From Amycolatopsis sp. 2-15 (lineage in GTDB: Bacteria > Actinomycetota > Actinomycetes > Mycobacteriales > Pseudonocardiaceae), in contig NZ_CP127294.1 in assembly GCF_030285625.1 (NCBI RefSeq), positions 4,994,501 to 5,058,500 on the forward strand: 64,000 nucleotides of DNA, given 5' to 3'. The notes beneath the pieces were generated by a model. That model ran no database searches and was not told the DNA's origin. It was given only the letters and a program-made list of their open reading frames with translations. Made by a program: the position numbers and the translations under genes. This document shows positions 33,474-41,600 of this stretch, piece after piece. Every line of letters begins with the position of its first letter. Within the stretch, counting starts at the first letter, position 1.

Positions 33474-34433
33474 TCAGTTCTCCTCCTTGGTGCTGTCCAG
33501 TGCGGACAGGACAGCGAGCTGCTTGCGGTCGCGCGCCTCGGCGAGTTCCGAGTACGTGGAGGAGCCGTAAGCCTTTTCGACGGCTTCGACGAGCCGTTCG
33601 GTTTCTTCCGGGGTCTGTGCGGGCTGCCCGAGGCCGGCCCACATCTTCTTCATCGACGGGCCGATGTGCTGGGCCATGTGCCGGTAGCCGCCGGGACCGC
33701 CGCCCAGGTGCGAGCCGAGGAACGGCCCGACCGTGGCCCAGCGGATGCCGAGCGAGTTGGTCATCACCTTGTCGAGGTTCTCGGGTGTCACCACACCCTG
33801 CTCGACCAGGTAGATCGCCTCGCGGCTCAGCGCGTTCTGCAGCCGGTTGCCGACGAAGCCGGGGATCTCCTTGCGCTCCACCACCGGCACGCGGCCGAGG
33901 AAGGTGTAGAAGTCGACGGCCGCCTGCGTTGCGTCCTCACCGGTGCGCTCGCCGGGCACGACCTCCACGAGCGGGATGAGGTGCGGCGGGTTGAACGGGT
34001 GTCCGATGAGGATCCGGCTCGCGTCGGCCAGCTCGCCGGTGAAGGCGGTCGAGGGGATTGCCGACGACGAGCTCAGCAGCAGCGCGTGCTTCGGCGCGGC
34101 TGCCACCAGCGTGGCGAACAGGTCCTTTTTGAACTCGACGCTCTCCGGGCCGTTCTCCTGCACCACGTCGGCGTCCCGCACGGCGTCGGCCACCCCGTCG
34201 GCGATCTGCACGCGGTGGGCGATTCCGTCGACGTCCAGACCCTGGGCCTCGAGGTGCGGGGTGAACTCGGCCAAGGCGGTCGCGACGGCCTCGGCGAGGT
34301 CGGGGCGCGGGTCGGTGACCTTGACGGTGAGGCCGTGGCCGGCGAACAGCGCGGTCCAGGACAGGCCGATGGTGCCGGCTCCGATCACGGCTGCACTGTG
34401 GAACTCGGCAACACTGCGGAATTCGGTGCTCAT
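33474..34433 (-). CDS. 3-hydroxyacyl-CoA dehydrogenase family protein (carnitine dehydrogenase-like)
   Basis: A 319-residue NAD-binding protein. AAVIGAGTIGLSWTALFAGHG is the Rossmann motif, QENGPESVEFKKDLFATL and SSSSAIPSTAFTG are typical of the L-carnitine / 3-hydroxybutyryl-CoA dehydrogenase group, and ILIGHPFNPPHLIPLVEVVPG contains the catalytic His. The C-terminal helical domain is complete. It overlaps the acetoacetate-decarboxylase-family gene by 4 bp. It should oxidise a 3-hydroxy acid or its CoA ester produced by the hydratase of the same operon. Confidence 0.88.
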   Translation of the reverse strand: MSTEFRSVAEFHSAAVIGAGTIGLSWTALFAGHGLTVKVTDPRPDLAEAVATALAEFTPHLEAQGLDVDGIAHRVQIADGVADAVRDADVVQENGPESVEFKKDLFATLVAAAPKHALLLSSSSAIPSTAFTGELADASRILIGHPFNPPHLIPLVEVVPGERTGEDATQAAVDFYTFLGRVPVVERKEIPGFVGNRLQNALSREAIYLVEQGVVTPENLDKVMTNSLGIRWATVGPFLGSHLGGGPGGYRHMAQHIGPSMKKMWAGLGQPAQTPEETERLVEAVEKAYGSSTYSELAEARDRKQLAVLSALDSTKEEN

Positions 34434-35176
34434 CGCTGTGCTCCCTTCAGGTAGTCGTGGACCGGCGTGACGGGGGCGAGGGTCAGGTCGGTGAGGATGT
34501 GGCTCGCGGAGACGATCTCGCGCACCGGAAGGTCGGCCAGCGGCGCCAGCACGTGCTCGAACAGCTGCAGCCGCGCGGGGCCGGTCCAGGCCGCCTTGAC
34601 GACGACGTCGGTGATCTCGGTGCGGACGAGCTCCATCACGCGGGGCGCGCCGTCGTAGCCGGGGATGATCTTCAGCATGAACGTCGGCACGGTGATCTGG
34701 GCCTTCGCCTCGGCCGGGTCCAGTGCGAAGTGCTTGTAGCCCATGGTCGCGGTGGCCACGCGCAGCGTGCCGTAATCCAGCGTGCCGACGAGCGCGCCGT
34801 TGTCGACATAGAGGTTCGGCGCCCCGATGGTCTTCGGGTAGGCGCTGACCTCGCGGCCCGACGCGGTGGCCGGGAAGTTGTCGAGGTACATCGCGTGCAG
34901 GTACTCGCCGCGCTCGCCGTCGAAGGTGACGGGGATGGCCTGGCCCGACTCGGTGTAGGGGCCGTAGCCGCTCACGTCGCCCATCTTCATGACCTCGAAG
35001 CGCACCAGCGGTTCTTCGATCTCGAGCGGCTCCGGCACGACGGCACGAAGGGCTTCGGGGTCGGTGCGGTAGACGATGTTGAAGTACTCGCGGTCGGTGA
35101 ACCGCGGCACCATCGGCGCGAACGCGGGGTTCACGAGCGGCGTGGTCACGTGCGCCACGACGTCTTCTTGCTTCAT
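34430..35176 (-). CDS. Acetoacetate decarboxylase (ADC) family protein
   Basis: A protein of about 248 residues with the ADC fold. The Schiff-base lysine is expected in EVSAYPKTIGAPNLYV; YLHAMYLDNFPATASGREV before it and ARLQLFEHVLAPLADLPV near the end are characteristic. True ADC decarboxylates acetoacetate; in catabolic operons relatives act on other beta-keto acids or as aldolase-dehydratases. ATG 35176 was chosen; in-frame GTG codons at 35185 (4-bp overlap with the hydratase stop) and 35197 are alternatives. It comes after the hydratase and before the dehydrogenase gene. Confidence 0.87.
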   Translation of the reverse strand: MKQEDVVAHVTTPLVNPAFAPMVPRFTDREYFNIVYRTDPEALRAVVPEPLEIEEPLVRFEVMKMGDVSGYGPYTESGQAIPVTFDGERGEYLHAMYLDNFPATASGREVSAYPKTIGAPNLYVDNGALVGTLDYGTLRVATATMGYKHFALDPAEAKAQITVPTFMLKIIPGYDGAPRVMELVRTEITDVVVKAAWTGPARLQLFEHVLAPLADLPVREIVSASHILTDLTLAPVTPVHDYLKGAQR

Positions 35177-35181
35177 GGTCG

Positions 35182-35946
35182 TCACCGTCCGGTCCACTGG
35201 GGCGCGCGGCGCTCGGCGAAGGCGGTCATGCCCTCGCGAACGTCGGCGGAGGTCATCAGGGTCTTGAGTTCTTCACGCTGCGCGGCGAACGCCTCGGGCT
35301 CGGGAGTCCCGCCGGCGGCGCGCACGATCTTCTTCACCGCGGCCAGCGCGATCGGCGCGTTCTGCGCCACCAGCTCGGCCAGCTGCAGCGCGACGGCGGT
35401 CGCTTCGCCGGCCGTGACCACGCGATTGGCCAGGCCGAGCTCACCGGCCCGGCGGCCGGTGATCGGCTCACCCGTCAGCAGCAGCTCCATCGCGAGGTGG
35501 TGGGGGAGCCGCTTCGGCAGGCGGATCACGCCGCCGCCCGCGGCGACCAGGCCGCGTTTCACCTCGGGCAGCCCGAACTTCGCGTCTTCACCGGCCACGA
35601 TCAGGTCGCAGCCCAGCGCGAGTTCGAACCCGCCGCCCATGGCCCAACCTTCGACCGCGGCGATCAACGGCTTGGTCAGCTCGGCCTCGGTCAGCCCGCC
35701 GAACCCGCGGCCCGGGATCTCCGGGCTGTCGCCGGCCAGCGCGGCCTTGAGGTCCATGCCGGCGCTGAAGGTGCCTTCGGCGCCGGTGAGGACACCCGCC
35801 CGCAGCGTCGGGTCGCCCTCCAGGGTGTCCAGCGCTTCCGCCAGCCCGGCCGCGACGGCCGCGTTCACGGCGTTGCGGGTCTGCGGGCGATCGATCGTGA
35901 TCAGCAGCGTGGTGCCGATCCGCTCGGTGCGCACTTCGGTGGTCAT
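35182..35946 (-). CDS. Enoyl-CoA hydratase/isomerase (crotonase) family protein
   Basis: A 254-residue crotonase. GAEGTFSAGMDLKAAL provides the first oxyanion-hole element, VEGWAMGGGFELALGCDLIVA the second, and KFGLPEVKRGLVAAGGG carries the Glu typical of hydratases of the CaiD type. It should hydrate an enoyl-CoA made by the dehydrogenase at the end of the operon. It is 29 bp after the CaiB gene and next to the ADC-family gene. Confidence 0.92.
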   Translation of the reverse strand: MTTEVRTERIGTTLLITIDRPQTRNAVNAAVAAGLAEALDTLEGDPTLRAGVLTGAEGTFSAGMDLKAALAGDSPEIPGRGFGGLTEAELTKPLIAAVEGWAMGGGFELALGCDLIVAGEDAKFGLPEVKRGLVAAGGGVIRLPKRLPHHLAMELLLTGEPITGRRAGELGLANRVVTAGEATAVALQLAELVAQNAPIALAAVKKIVRAAGGTPEPEAFAAQREELKTLMTSADVREGMTAFAERRAPQWTGR

Positions 35947-35975
35947 GACGTCACTTCTTTTCTGCGACTGTAGGT

Positions 35976-37136
35976 TCAGCGGTTCGCGAGTTCCGCGAGG
36001 ACTTCGGCGGTGTCCTGGCCGGCGACCGGGGCCGGGCGGCGGATCGAGCCGGGCGTGGCGGAGAAGCGCACCGGGATGCCGACCGTGCGGATGGTGCCCT
36101 CGGTCGGGTGCTCGACGGTGTCGAGCAGGTGGCCTTCACGCACGTATTCGTCTTCGTGGGCGCGGTCCAGTTCGAGGACGGGCGCGAACGGGATGCTGTG
36201 CTTGGCGCAGACCTCGGCCCATTCGGCGGTGGTGAGCGCGGGGGCGCACTCGTCGATGAGCTCCGCGAGGGCGTCGACGTCGGCGTTGTCGATCGCCTCG
36301 CCGTTCACACGCCGGTCCTCGACCAGGTCGGCGCGGCCGGCGGCGGCGAAGAAGTCGCGGAAGTTCTGCGGGTTGTAGGGGATCACGCAGGCGAGGCCGT
36401 CCTTCGTCGGCGCCGCGCGGTGGCCCTGCGACATCGACAGCGGGAAGCCCGTCGGGCCCTGCGCCGGCTCGAACACGTGCCCGGCGAGGTGCTCCACGAG
36501 GTTGAACGCGATGAGCGTGTCGGTCATCGGGATCTCGATCTGCTGGCCGGCGCCGGTGCGGTCGCGGTGGTGCAGCGCGGCGAGCACGGTGTAGACGATC
36601 GTCAGCGACGAAACCTTGTCGCCCAGGATGGTCGGCAGGTAGACCGGCTTGCCGATCGCGCGGTTGGCGATGTCGACCAGGCCCGAGGCGGCCTGCACGG
36701 TCTCGTCGTAAGCGGCGTTGCCGGCACGGTCGGAGTCACTGCGGAAGCCCTGCGCGTGGGCGTAGATCAGGCCCGGGTTGCGCTTCGCGACCTCGGCGTA
36801 GTCCAGGCCGAGCCGCGCCAGAGCGCCGGGGCGCATGTTGGTGATCAGCACGTCGGCGGTGCCGATCAGCGTCAGCGCCTGCTCGCGCTCGCCGGCGTCC
36901 TTGAGGTTCAGGGCGACGCTGCGCTTGTTGCGGTTCACGTTGAGGTTGAGCGAGGTCATCCCCGGCGTGGTGCGGTACTGGCCCACGCGGACGGTGTCGG
37001 CGGGGGACTCGATCTTGATCACGTCGGCGCCCAGGTCACCGAGGATCTGCGCCGCGTACGGGCCCATCACCACGGTCGAGAGGTCGATCACGCGCACCCC
37101 GTCCAGCGGTCCGGTGGCGGTGTTCTGCTCGTCCAT
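35976..37136 (-). CDS. CaiB/BaiF family CoA transferase
   Basis: A 386-residue family III CoA transferase, the first enzyme gene of the operon. It has LDGVRVIDLSTVVMGPYAAQILGDLGADVIKIE, RNKRSVALNLKD, NPGLIYAHAQGFRSD and a catalytic-region Asp in AAYDETVQ. It would put CoA on the incoming acid. The ATG follows AAAGGA. An inverted repeat (37215-37258) lies about 80 bp upstream, between this gene and the LysR gene. Together with a hydratase, hydroxyacyl dehydrogenase and acyl-CoA dehydrogenase the set recalls carnitine-type genes, but no betaine-specific gene is present. Confidence 0.92.
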   Translation of the reverse strand: MDEQNTATGPLDGVRVIDLSTVVMGPYAAQILGDLGADVIKIESPADTVRVGQYRTTPGMTSLNLNVNRNKRSVALNLKDAGEREQALTLIGTADVLITNMRPGALARLGLDYAEVAKRNPGLIYAHAQGFRSDSDRAGNAAYDETVQAASGLVDIANRAIGKPVYLPTILGDKVSSLTIVYTVLAALHHRDRTGAGQQIEIPMTDTLIAFNLVEHLAGHVFEPAQGPTGFPLSMSQGHRAAPTKDGLACVIPYNPQNFRDFFAAAGRADLVEDRRVNGEAIDNADVDALAELIDECAPALTTAEWAEVCAKHSIPFAPVLELDRAHEDEYVREGHLLDTVEHPTEGTIRTVGIPVRFSATPGSIRRPAPVAGQDTAEVLAELANR

Positions 37137-37214
37137 CTTCGATCCTTTCGCACCTGCTGTTCTTGCTCTGCCACCGAAGTTAGTAGCGCAGGTGAAGAAA
37201 GGGAATGATCATGT

Positions 37215-37258
37215 CGCGCAGAATGGTATGACCACAGCGATCACACCATTCTTGCGCG
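37215..37258. promoter_or_regulatory. Long interrupted inverted repeat before the CaiB operon
   Basis: CGCGCAGAATGGT (37215-37227) and ACCATTCTTGCGCG (37245-37258) pair over 13 bp with one bulged base, separated by 17 bp. It lies 3 bp after the LysR stop and upstream of the CaiB gene. It could be the LysR binding site or a terminator/attenuator; no T-run follows on the minus strand, which favours a protein-binding site. Confidence 0.5.
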
Positions 37259-37261
37259 GTT

Positions 37262-38170
37262 TCAGCTGGTCAGGGGTTCGGCGAAGATCTCGCGCGCGGC
37301 GGTGACGAGCTCGGCCAGGTCGCCGCTGTCGCCCCGGTCACGTCGCCAGAGCAGGTTGGTTTCCAGCTCGGGCTGGAAATCGGTGAAGGGGAGCACGGCG
37401 ACGTTTTCGAGCCGGTAGAGGTGCATGGGGCTGGCCTCGTCGAGCATGGAAATGGAAAACGCCAGCCCGGAGGAAATGATTTCCGAGACGCCCGAATAGC
37501 CGGTGTTCGCCAGTTTGAGCCGTTTCTTGATACCCAGCGACATCAATTGGTGGTCGAGCTGTTCGAAATACGCCGGCGTGGAATCCTCGGGTGCGGCGAG
37601 GTAGGCGAACCCGGACAGCTCGGCCAGGCTCACCGACTGGCGGCCGGCGAACTGGTCGGCGGGCACCACGGCGCCGAGGCGTTCGGACATCGCCGGCAGT
37701 GCTTCGAGCGCCGGATCGGTCACGGGCATGCGCGCCAGCGTCAGCGCGAGCCGCCCGTCGAGCACGGCGTCGACGAGGTCGGGGCTGGCGCCGGGCCAGC
37801 GCTTGAGCTCGAACCGCTCGCGCACCCGCTCGGCCAGCGCCGTGACGCGGTCGCGCAGGTCCGGGTGCACGCCCGCGGGCATGCCGAGGAACACGGTGCT
37901 GCGCTGGGGTTCCGTCGCCTCGCGCAGCCGCCACGGGATGGAGTTCACCTGCTCCAGCACGTCGCGCGCAATCGGCAGCAGCGCGGTGCCCGCGGCGGTG
38001 AGGGTGACGTGGTGGGTGCTGCGGTCGAACAGCTTCTGGCCGAGTTCGTGCTCGAGGTCCTTGATCCGCTGGCTCAACGGCGACGCGGCCATGTGGAGCC
38101 GCCGCGCGGCCGCCGAGAAGTTCAGCTCTTCGGCGACGGCCACGAAGTAGCGCAGGTGCAGCATTTCCAC
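37262..38170 (-). CDS. LysR-family transcriptional regulator
   Basis: A 302-residue LTTR. The helix-turn-helix is YFVAVAEELNFSAAARRLHMAASPLSQRIKDLEHELG; the effector domain includes VFLGMPAGVHPDLRDRV. It has the same direction as the operon it precedes and most likely controls it, since no other regulator is near. TAAGCT lies 6 nt before GTG 38170, favouring that start and a leaderless mRNA over the ATG two codons later. Confidence 0.92.
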   Translation of the reverse strand: MEMLHLRYFVAVAEELNFSAAARRLHMAASPLSQRIKDLEHELGQKLFDRSTHHVTLTAAGTALLPIARDVLEQVNSIPWRLREATEPQRSTVFLGMPAGVHPDLRDRVTALAERVRERFELKRWPGASPDLVDAVLDGRLALTLARMPVTDPALEALPAMSERLGAVVPADQFAGRQSVSLAELSGFAYLAAPEDSTPAYFEQLDHQLMSLGIKKRLKLANTGYSGVSEIISSGLAFSISMLDEASPMHLYRLENVAVLPFTDFQPELETNLLWRRDRGDSGDLAELVTAAREIFAEPLTS

Positions 38171-38239
38171 GGCGTGAGCTTAACCCGTGCGGGCTTGACC
38201 GGCGCCGGTCTGACCGGGTGTCGGCGCTGCCTCGGCGGA

Positions 38240-38611
38240 TCACGCGCAGCAGCCGTTCGGTGCGGGGTTTTCCGCACCGGGCAAGGCGATTCCCGTCACG
38301 AGCACCAGCAGGTCGAGGGGCTCGACGTCCTCGTCGAGGCCGGCGCGGGTGGTGAGGGAGGTGGCTGTGTCGGTGATCACCGCGTGCCAGCGGGCGAATA
38401 GCTCCTCGCGGTCGCCGCCGGGATCGTCCGTTATGGACAGTGCGAGGTCGCTTTGTCCCGGACGTGGTCGAGGAAGAGCCCGAGCCACGTGAACAGCGCG
38501 GCCTAGGGGTCCCCGGTGTGCGAGCAGGGCCTGGCCCTCGGCCCTGAGCGTTTCGACCTCTTCGGCGTAGACCGCCGCGAGCAAGTCGCGCCGCCGGGGG
38601 AAGTGGCGGTA
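38240..38611 (-). pseudogene. TetR-family regulator remnant (lacks the helix-turn-helix)
   Basis: From 38611 the minus strand reads YRHFPRRRDLLAAVYAEEVE, the usual sequence just after a TetR helix-turn-helix, then a frameshift near 38505 after which AALFTWLGLFLDHVRDKATS appears, then ELFARWHAVITDTATSL and VEPLDLLVLVTGIAL in the first frame again. The DNA-binding half is missing and the frame is broken at least twice, so the gene is dead. Confidence 0.7.
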
Positions 38612-38814
38612 TGGCGGTGCGCGTCGAGCAGAACGTGAGCGACGGCGAGTTCTCCGAGAACCGCTACACGAGCACCGGCACTCAGGTCTCCACCGGCCGG
38701 TCGTACGCCGTGACCAGCATGGACATGGTTCGGGTGCACGACGGGCGGATCGTCGAGCACTGGGCGATCATGGACGTGACGGACCGGGCGGCGCAGCTGC
38801 GAGCGGGAGGGTGA
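38611..38814 (+). pseudogene. SnoaL-like (ester cyclase) C-terminal remnant
   Basis: About 67 codons encode VEQNVSDGEFSENRYTSTGT, then MDMVRVHDGRIVEHWAIMDV. This matches the last third of NTF2/SnoaL-like ester cyclases, which end with the RF-DGKI-EHW pattern. The first two thirds are absent, and the fragment abuts the TetR remnant exactly, suggesting a deletion that fused two divergent genes. Its last 47 bp run antisense to the end of the histidine kinase gene. Confidence 0.55.
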
Positions 38815-40150
38815 TCGTGAACGCGGCGCCACCTTCGGGGGCGGGTCCGGCCCGGAGCGCGCCGCCCATGCGCTCGACCAGGCCGTGGACCAGGGCCAGG
38901 CCGATGCCGGAGCCGACGGGGCGGTGGTCGCGGTAGCGCTTGTTCAGCACGCCGCGCTCGAAGGCCACGGCGTAGTCCTCCGGCGCGAGGCCGGGTCCGC
39001 CGTCGCGCACCGCGAGGTGCGCGTGCCCCTGGTCCACGACCAGGGAGAACACCATCGGCGCGCCGGCCGGGGTCACGCGCAGGGCGTTTTCCGCGAGGCC
39101 GTCGACCACCTGTTGCAGGCGCCGCGCGTCGGCGGTGACGAGCACCGGGGCGGCGGGCGAATCGACGTACAGAGGCACGTTTTCGCGTTCGCAGCGCAGC
39201 TGCCAGACCTGCGCGCGGTCGCCGACGAGCGCGGCCAGGTCGAGCGTCGCGAGGTCGAGACGGAACTCGTCGGCGCCGAGGCGGGCGAGTTCGAGCAGGT
39301 CGCTCACCAGGCGTTCGAGCCGCTGAGCCTCGCGGTGGATGGTCTCGCCCGCGCGGCGCGCGTCGGGACCCTCGGCGACGCCGTCGGCGAGGGCTTCGGC
39401 GAAGCCGGTCACCGCGGTGAGCGGGGTGCGCAGCTCGTGGGACACCGACAGCAGGAACTCCCGCTGGCGCGCCTCGCTGTGGGCCAGGGCGTCGGCCAGT
39501 TCGTTGAGCGAGCCCGCGACCTCGGCGACCTCGACGGGTCCTTCCACCGGCACGCGCACGTCGCGCCGGCCGGTGCGCAGGCTGACCGCCGCGGCCGCCG
39601 CCTTCCGCAGGGGCCGGCCGAGCAGCCGTCCGGACGCGTACCCGGCGACGGCCGCCACCAGCAGCCCGATGCCCAGCGCCAGCGCGATGTTGCGGACCAG
39701 CGCGCGTTGCGTCGCCTCGCCGCTGCGCGCGGGCTGGACCAGCGCGAACGCCGCCGCGCGCGGGCCGACGGCCCGGACTTCCACGAGGTACTGCTGCCCG
39801 TCCACGATCACCCGGTCCGACTGGTTGGTCCCCGACGCGAGCCCGGCGCGTTCGGCCACGCGGGTCGACGTCGCGTCGCCCACGTCCTGGCCCCCGGGAC
39901 GCCGCACGACCACGGCGATGCCCTGGCCACGCACCACGTCGGCGACCTTGCTGACGCCGAGGCGGTTGCCGATGCCGGTGTCGTCGAGCTGGGTCGCGAC
40001 CACGTCGGCCTGGGCTTTCAGCGACTGCTGCAGCACGGTGTCGGCGGTCGTGCGCACGAGCCGCGTCGCCACCAGGCCTGAGACGATCACGGCGATCCCG
40101 GCCACCGCCAGGCACACGACCGTGATGCGCAGCGCGAGCGTGCCTCTCAT
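38768..40150 (-). CDS. Sensor histidine kinase (EnvZ/PhoR-like, HAMP-HisKA-HATPase)
   Basis: A 460-residue membrane kinase. An N-terminal transmembrane helix (LALRITVVCLAVAGIAVIVSG), an extracellular region of about 120 residues, a second helix (IALALGIGLLVAAVAGYASG), HAMP, the phospho-acceptor motif LLSVSHELRTPLTAVTGF, and HATPase boxes N (GLAENALRVTP), G1 (VRDGGPGLA) and G2 (PVGSGIGLALVHGL). ATG 40150 overlaps the response regulator stop by 4 bp. Upstream in the same direction lie two small exported proteins, which may be sensed or involved in signalling. The signal is unknown. Confidence 0.92.
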   Translation of the reverse strand: MRGTLALRITVVCLAVAGIAVIVSGLVATRLVRTTADTVLQQSLKAQADVVATQLDDTGIGNRLGVSKVADVVRGQGIAVVVRRPGGQDVGDATSTRVAERAGLASGTNQSDRVIVDGQQYLVEVRAVGPRAAAFALVQPARSGEATQRALVRNIALALGIGLLVAAVAGYASGRLLGRPLRKAAAAAVSLRTGRRDVRVPVEGPVEVAEVAGSLNELADALAHSEARQREFLLSVSHELRTPLTAVTGFAEALADGVAEGPDARRAGETIHREAQRLERLVSDLLELARLGADEFRLDLATLDLAALVGDRAQVWQLRCERENVPLYVDSPAAPVLVTADARRLQQVVDGLAENALRVTPAGAPMVFSLVVDQGHAHLAVRDGGPGLAPEDYAVAFERGVLNKRYRDHRPVGSGIGLALVHGLVERMGGALRAGPAPEGGAAFTITLPLAAAPPGPSRP

Positions 40151-40833
40151 CCGGCGTCCGCCGCGTAGCCGATGCCGCGAACCGTCCTGATCGGACTGTG
40201 CGCACCGAGTTTCGCGCGCAGCTGAGCCACGTGCACGTCGACCGTGCGCGTGCCCGCCGCGGCCGCGTAGCCCCACACGGCGGACAGCAGCTGGTCGCGC
40301 GAGAGCACCCGGCCGGGGTGGCGCACGAGGTGGGTGAGCAGGTCGAACTCCGTGGACGTCAGCGTGATCTCCTGCTCTCCCGCCCACGCCCGCCGGCTCG
40401 TCACGTCCACGCGCGCGCCGCCGCACTCGAACGTCTCCGCGGCCGGCGTACCCCCGGACGCGCGGCGCAGCACCGTGCGCACGCGCGCGGCGAGCTCGCG
40501 TGGGCTGAACGGTTTGGTGAGGTAGTCGTCGGCGCCGATCTCCAGGCCGAGCAGCCGGTCGAGCTCGTCGTCGCGCGCGGTGACGAACAGGACCGGCGTC
40601 CAGTCGCCGGCCGCACGCAACGCCTTGCAGATCTCGATCCCGTCCATTCCGGACAGTCCGATGTCGAGCACCACGGCTACCGGCTTGAGCCGCCGGACGG
40701 CCCCCAGCGCGGCCGCACCGTCCGACTCCACGTGCACGCCGAACCCGTCGCGCCGCAGGTACATCGCCGCGAGCTCGGCAATCGCGGCCTCGTCCTCGAC
40801 GACCAGGACGAGGCCCCGCCCGGCTGACCCCAT
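40147..40833 (-). CDS. OmpR/PhoB-family response regulator
   Basis: A 228-residue regulator. The receiver has the acidic pair at E13-D14, the phospho-acceptor D57 in VVLDIGLSGMDG and the conserved Lys in DDYLTKPFSPRE. The winged-helix DNA-binding domain includes LTSTEFDLLTHLVRHPGRVLSRDQLL and IRTVRGIGYAAD. It is cotranscribed with the kinase gene (4-bp overlap) and lies 51 bp after the small lipoprotein gene. Confidence 0.93.
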   Translation of the reverse strand: MGSAGRGLVLVVEDEAAIAELAAMYLRRDGFGVHVESDGAAALGAVRRLKPVAVVLDIGLSGMDGIEICKALRAAGDWTPVLFVTARDDELDRLLGLEIGADDYLTKPFSPRELAARVRTVLRRASGGTPAAETFECGGARVDVTSRRAWAGEQEITLTSTEFDLLTHLVRHPGRVLSRDQLLSAVWGYAAAAGTRTVDVHVAQLRAKLGAHSPIRTVRGIGYAADAG

Positions 40834-40884
40834 GCGGGCTCCCGTTCTCCCTCTCCGCCAACGTCGCCCGAGAGGCTACGCGGC

Positions 40885-41073
40885 TCAGGGTGAGCCGTCG
40901 CCCGCCATGTCCGACTCGATGCTGTCCAGTGTCGACTGGATGCCGTTGAGCTCACTCGTCGCCTGCGAGCCCCCGCCGGACGGGGCCGCCGAGTCGCCGC
41001 CGTCGCAGGCGGTGCACCCGAGGGCCAGGAGCGCGGCCGCCCCGATCGCGGCCGCGAGCCGGGCCGCCCTCAC
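40885..41073 (-). CDS. Small exported lipoprotein-like protein
   Basis: A 62-residue protein: RAARLAAAIGAAALLALGC is a signal-like sequence ending near a possible lipobox Cys (LALGC, or GCTAC two residues on), followed by a Gly/Ser-rich stretch and SELNGIQSTLDSIESDM, a short helix. GTG 41073 overlaps the previous gene's stop (GTGA). No family is recognised. Its place between another exported protein and a two-component system suggests an envelope role connected to that system. Confidence 0.6.
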   Translation of the reverse strand: MRAARLAAAIGAAALLALGCTACDGGDSAAPSGGGSQATSELNGIQSTLDSIESDMAGDGSP

Positions 41074-41492
41074 TTCGTGCCCGCGGGCTTGCAGTGGGCC
41101 GAGGCGAAGGCGTCGAGTTTGCCCTTCGCGTCGCCGAGCTGGCTGATGCGGCTCTGACGCTTGTCCGCGCGTTTCTGCAAGCGGTCGGCGGCCGCGGTGT
41201 GGCCCTTGGCCTTCTGGTCGGCCGCGCGCGCCTTGAGGTTCGCGACGGAGCCGGCGATCTCGGCGCCACCGTTGATGCGGTCGGTCAGGTTCTGCGCGCG
41301 CTTCTGCAGCTTGGGCACCCAGTCGCCGCAGACCTGCTGCGATTCCGCGGGGCTGAGCGTGATCGGGGCCACCGACGGCGGCGCCGGGGGAGCCGTGGTG
41401 TCCGCCACAGCCAGCGGTGTCACGACCAGCAGCCCGGCCGCGACACCGCCGCCCGCCAACGCCAGCCGCCGGGTCCAGGTGGTAACTCGCAT
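41070..41492 (-). CDS. Exported alpha-helical protein of unknown function
   Basis: A 140-residue protein with a Tat/Sec-like N-terminus (TRRLALAGGGVAAGLLVV) and a likely cleavage after PLAVADT. The mature part is Pro-rich, then largely helical with many Arg/Lys and Gln (PKLQKRAQNLTDRING, RLQKRADKRQSRISQLG), probably a coiled coil. Two cysteines (QQVCGDW and AHCKP) bracket it and could form a disulfide. It is first in a run of four same-strand genes ending with the histidine kinase. Similar proteins occur beside two-component systems in Pseudonocardiaceae; the function is unknown. Confidence 0.7.
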   Translation of the reverse strand: MRVTTWTRRLALAGGGVAAGLLVVTPLAVADTTAPPAPPSVAPITLSPAESQQVCGDWVPKLQKRAQNLTDRINGGAEIAGSVANLKARAADQKAKGHTAAADRLQKRADKRQSRISQLGDAKGKLDAFASAHCKPAGTK

Positions 41493-41600
41493 CGTTCGTT
41501 CTCCCTCTCGTGACCGGTGAGTTCCGGGTACACGCAGTACCTTCTCGTCCCGGTGTACGAGGGGTGTGGGGCGAATGTTCGGGCTTCGTAAAGCCCGGGC

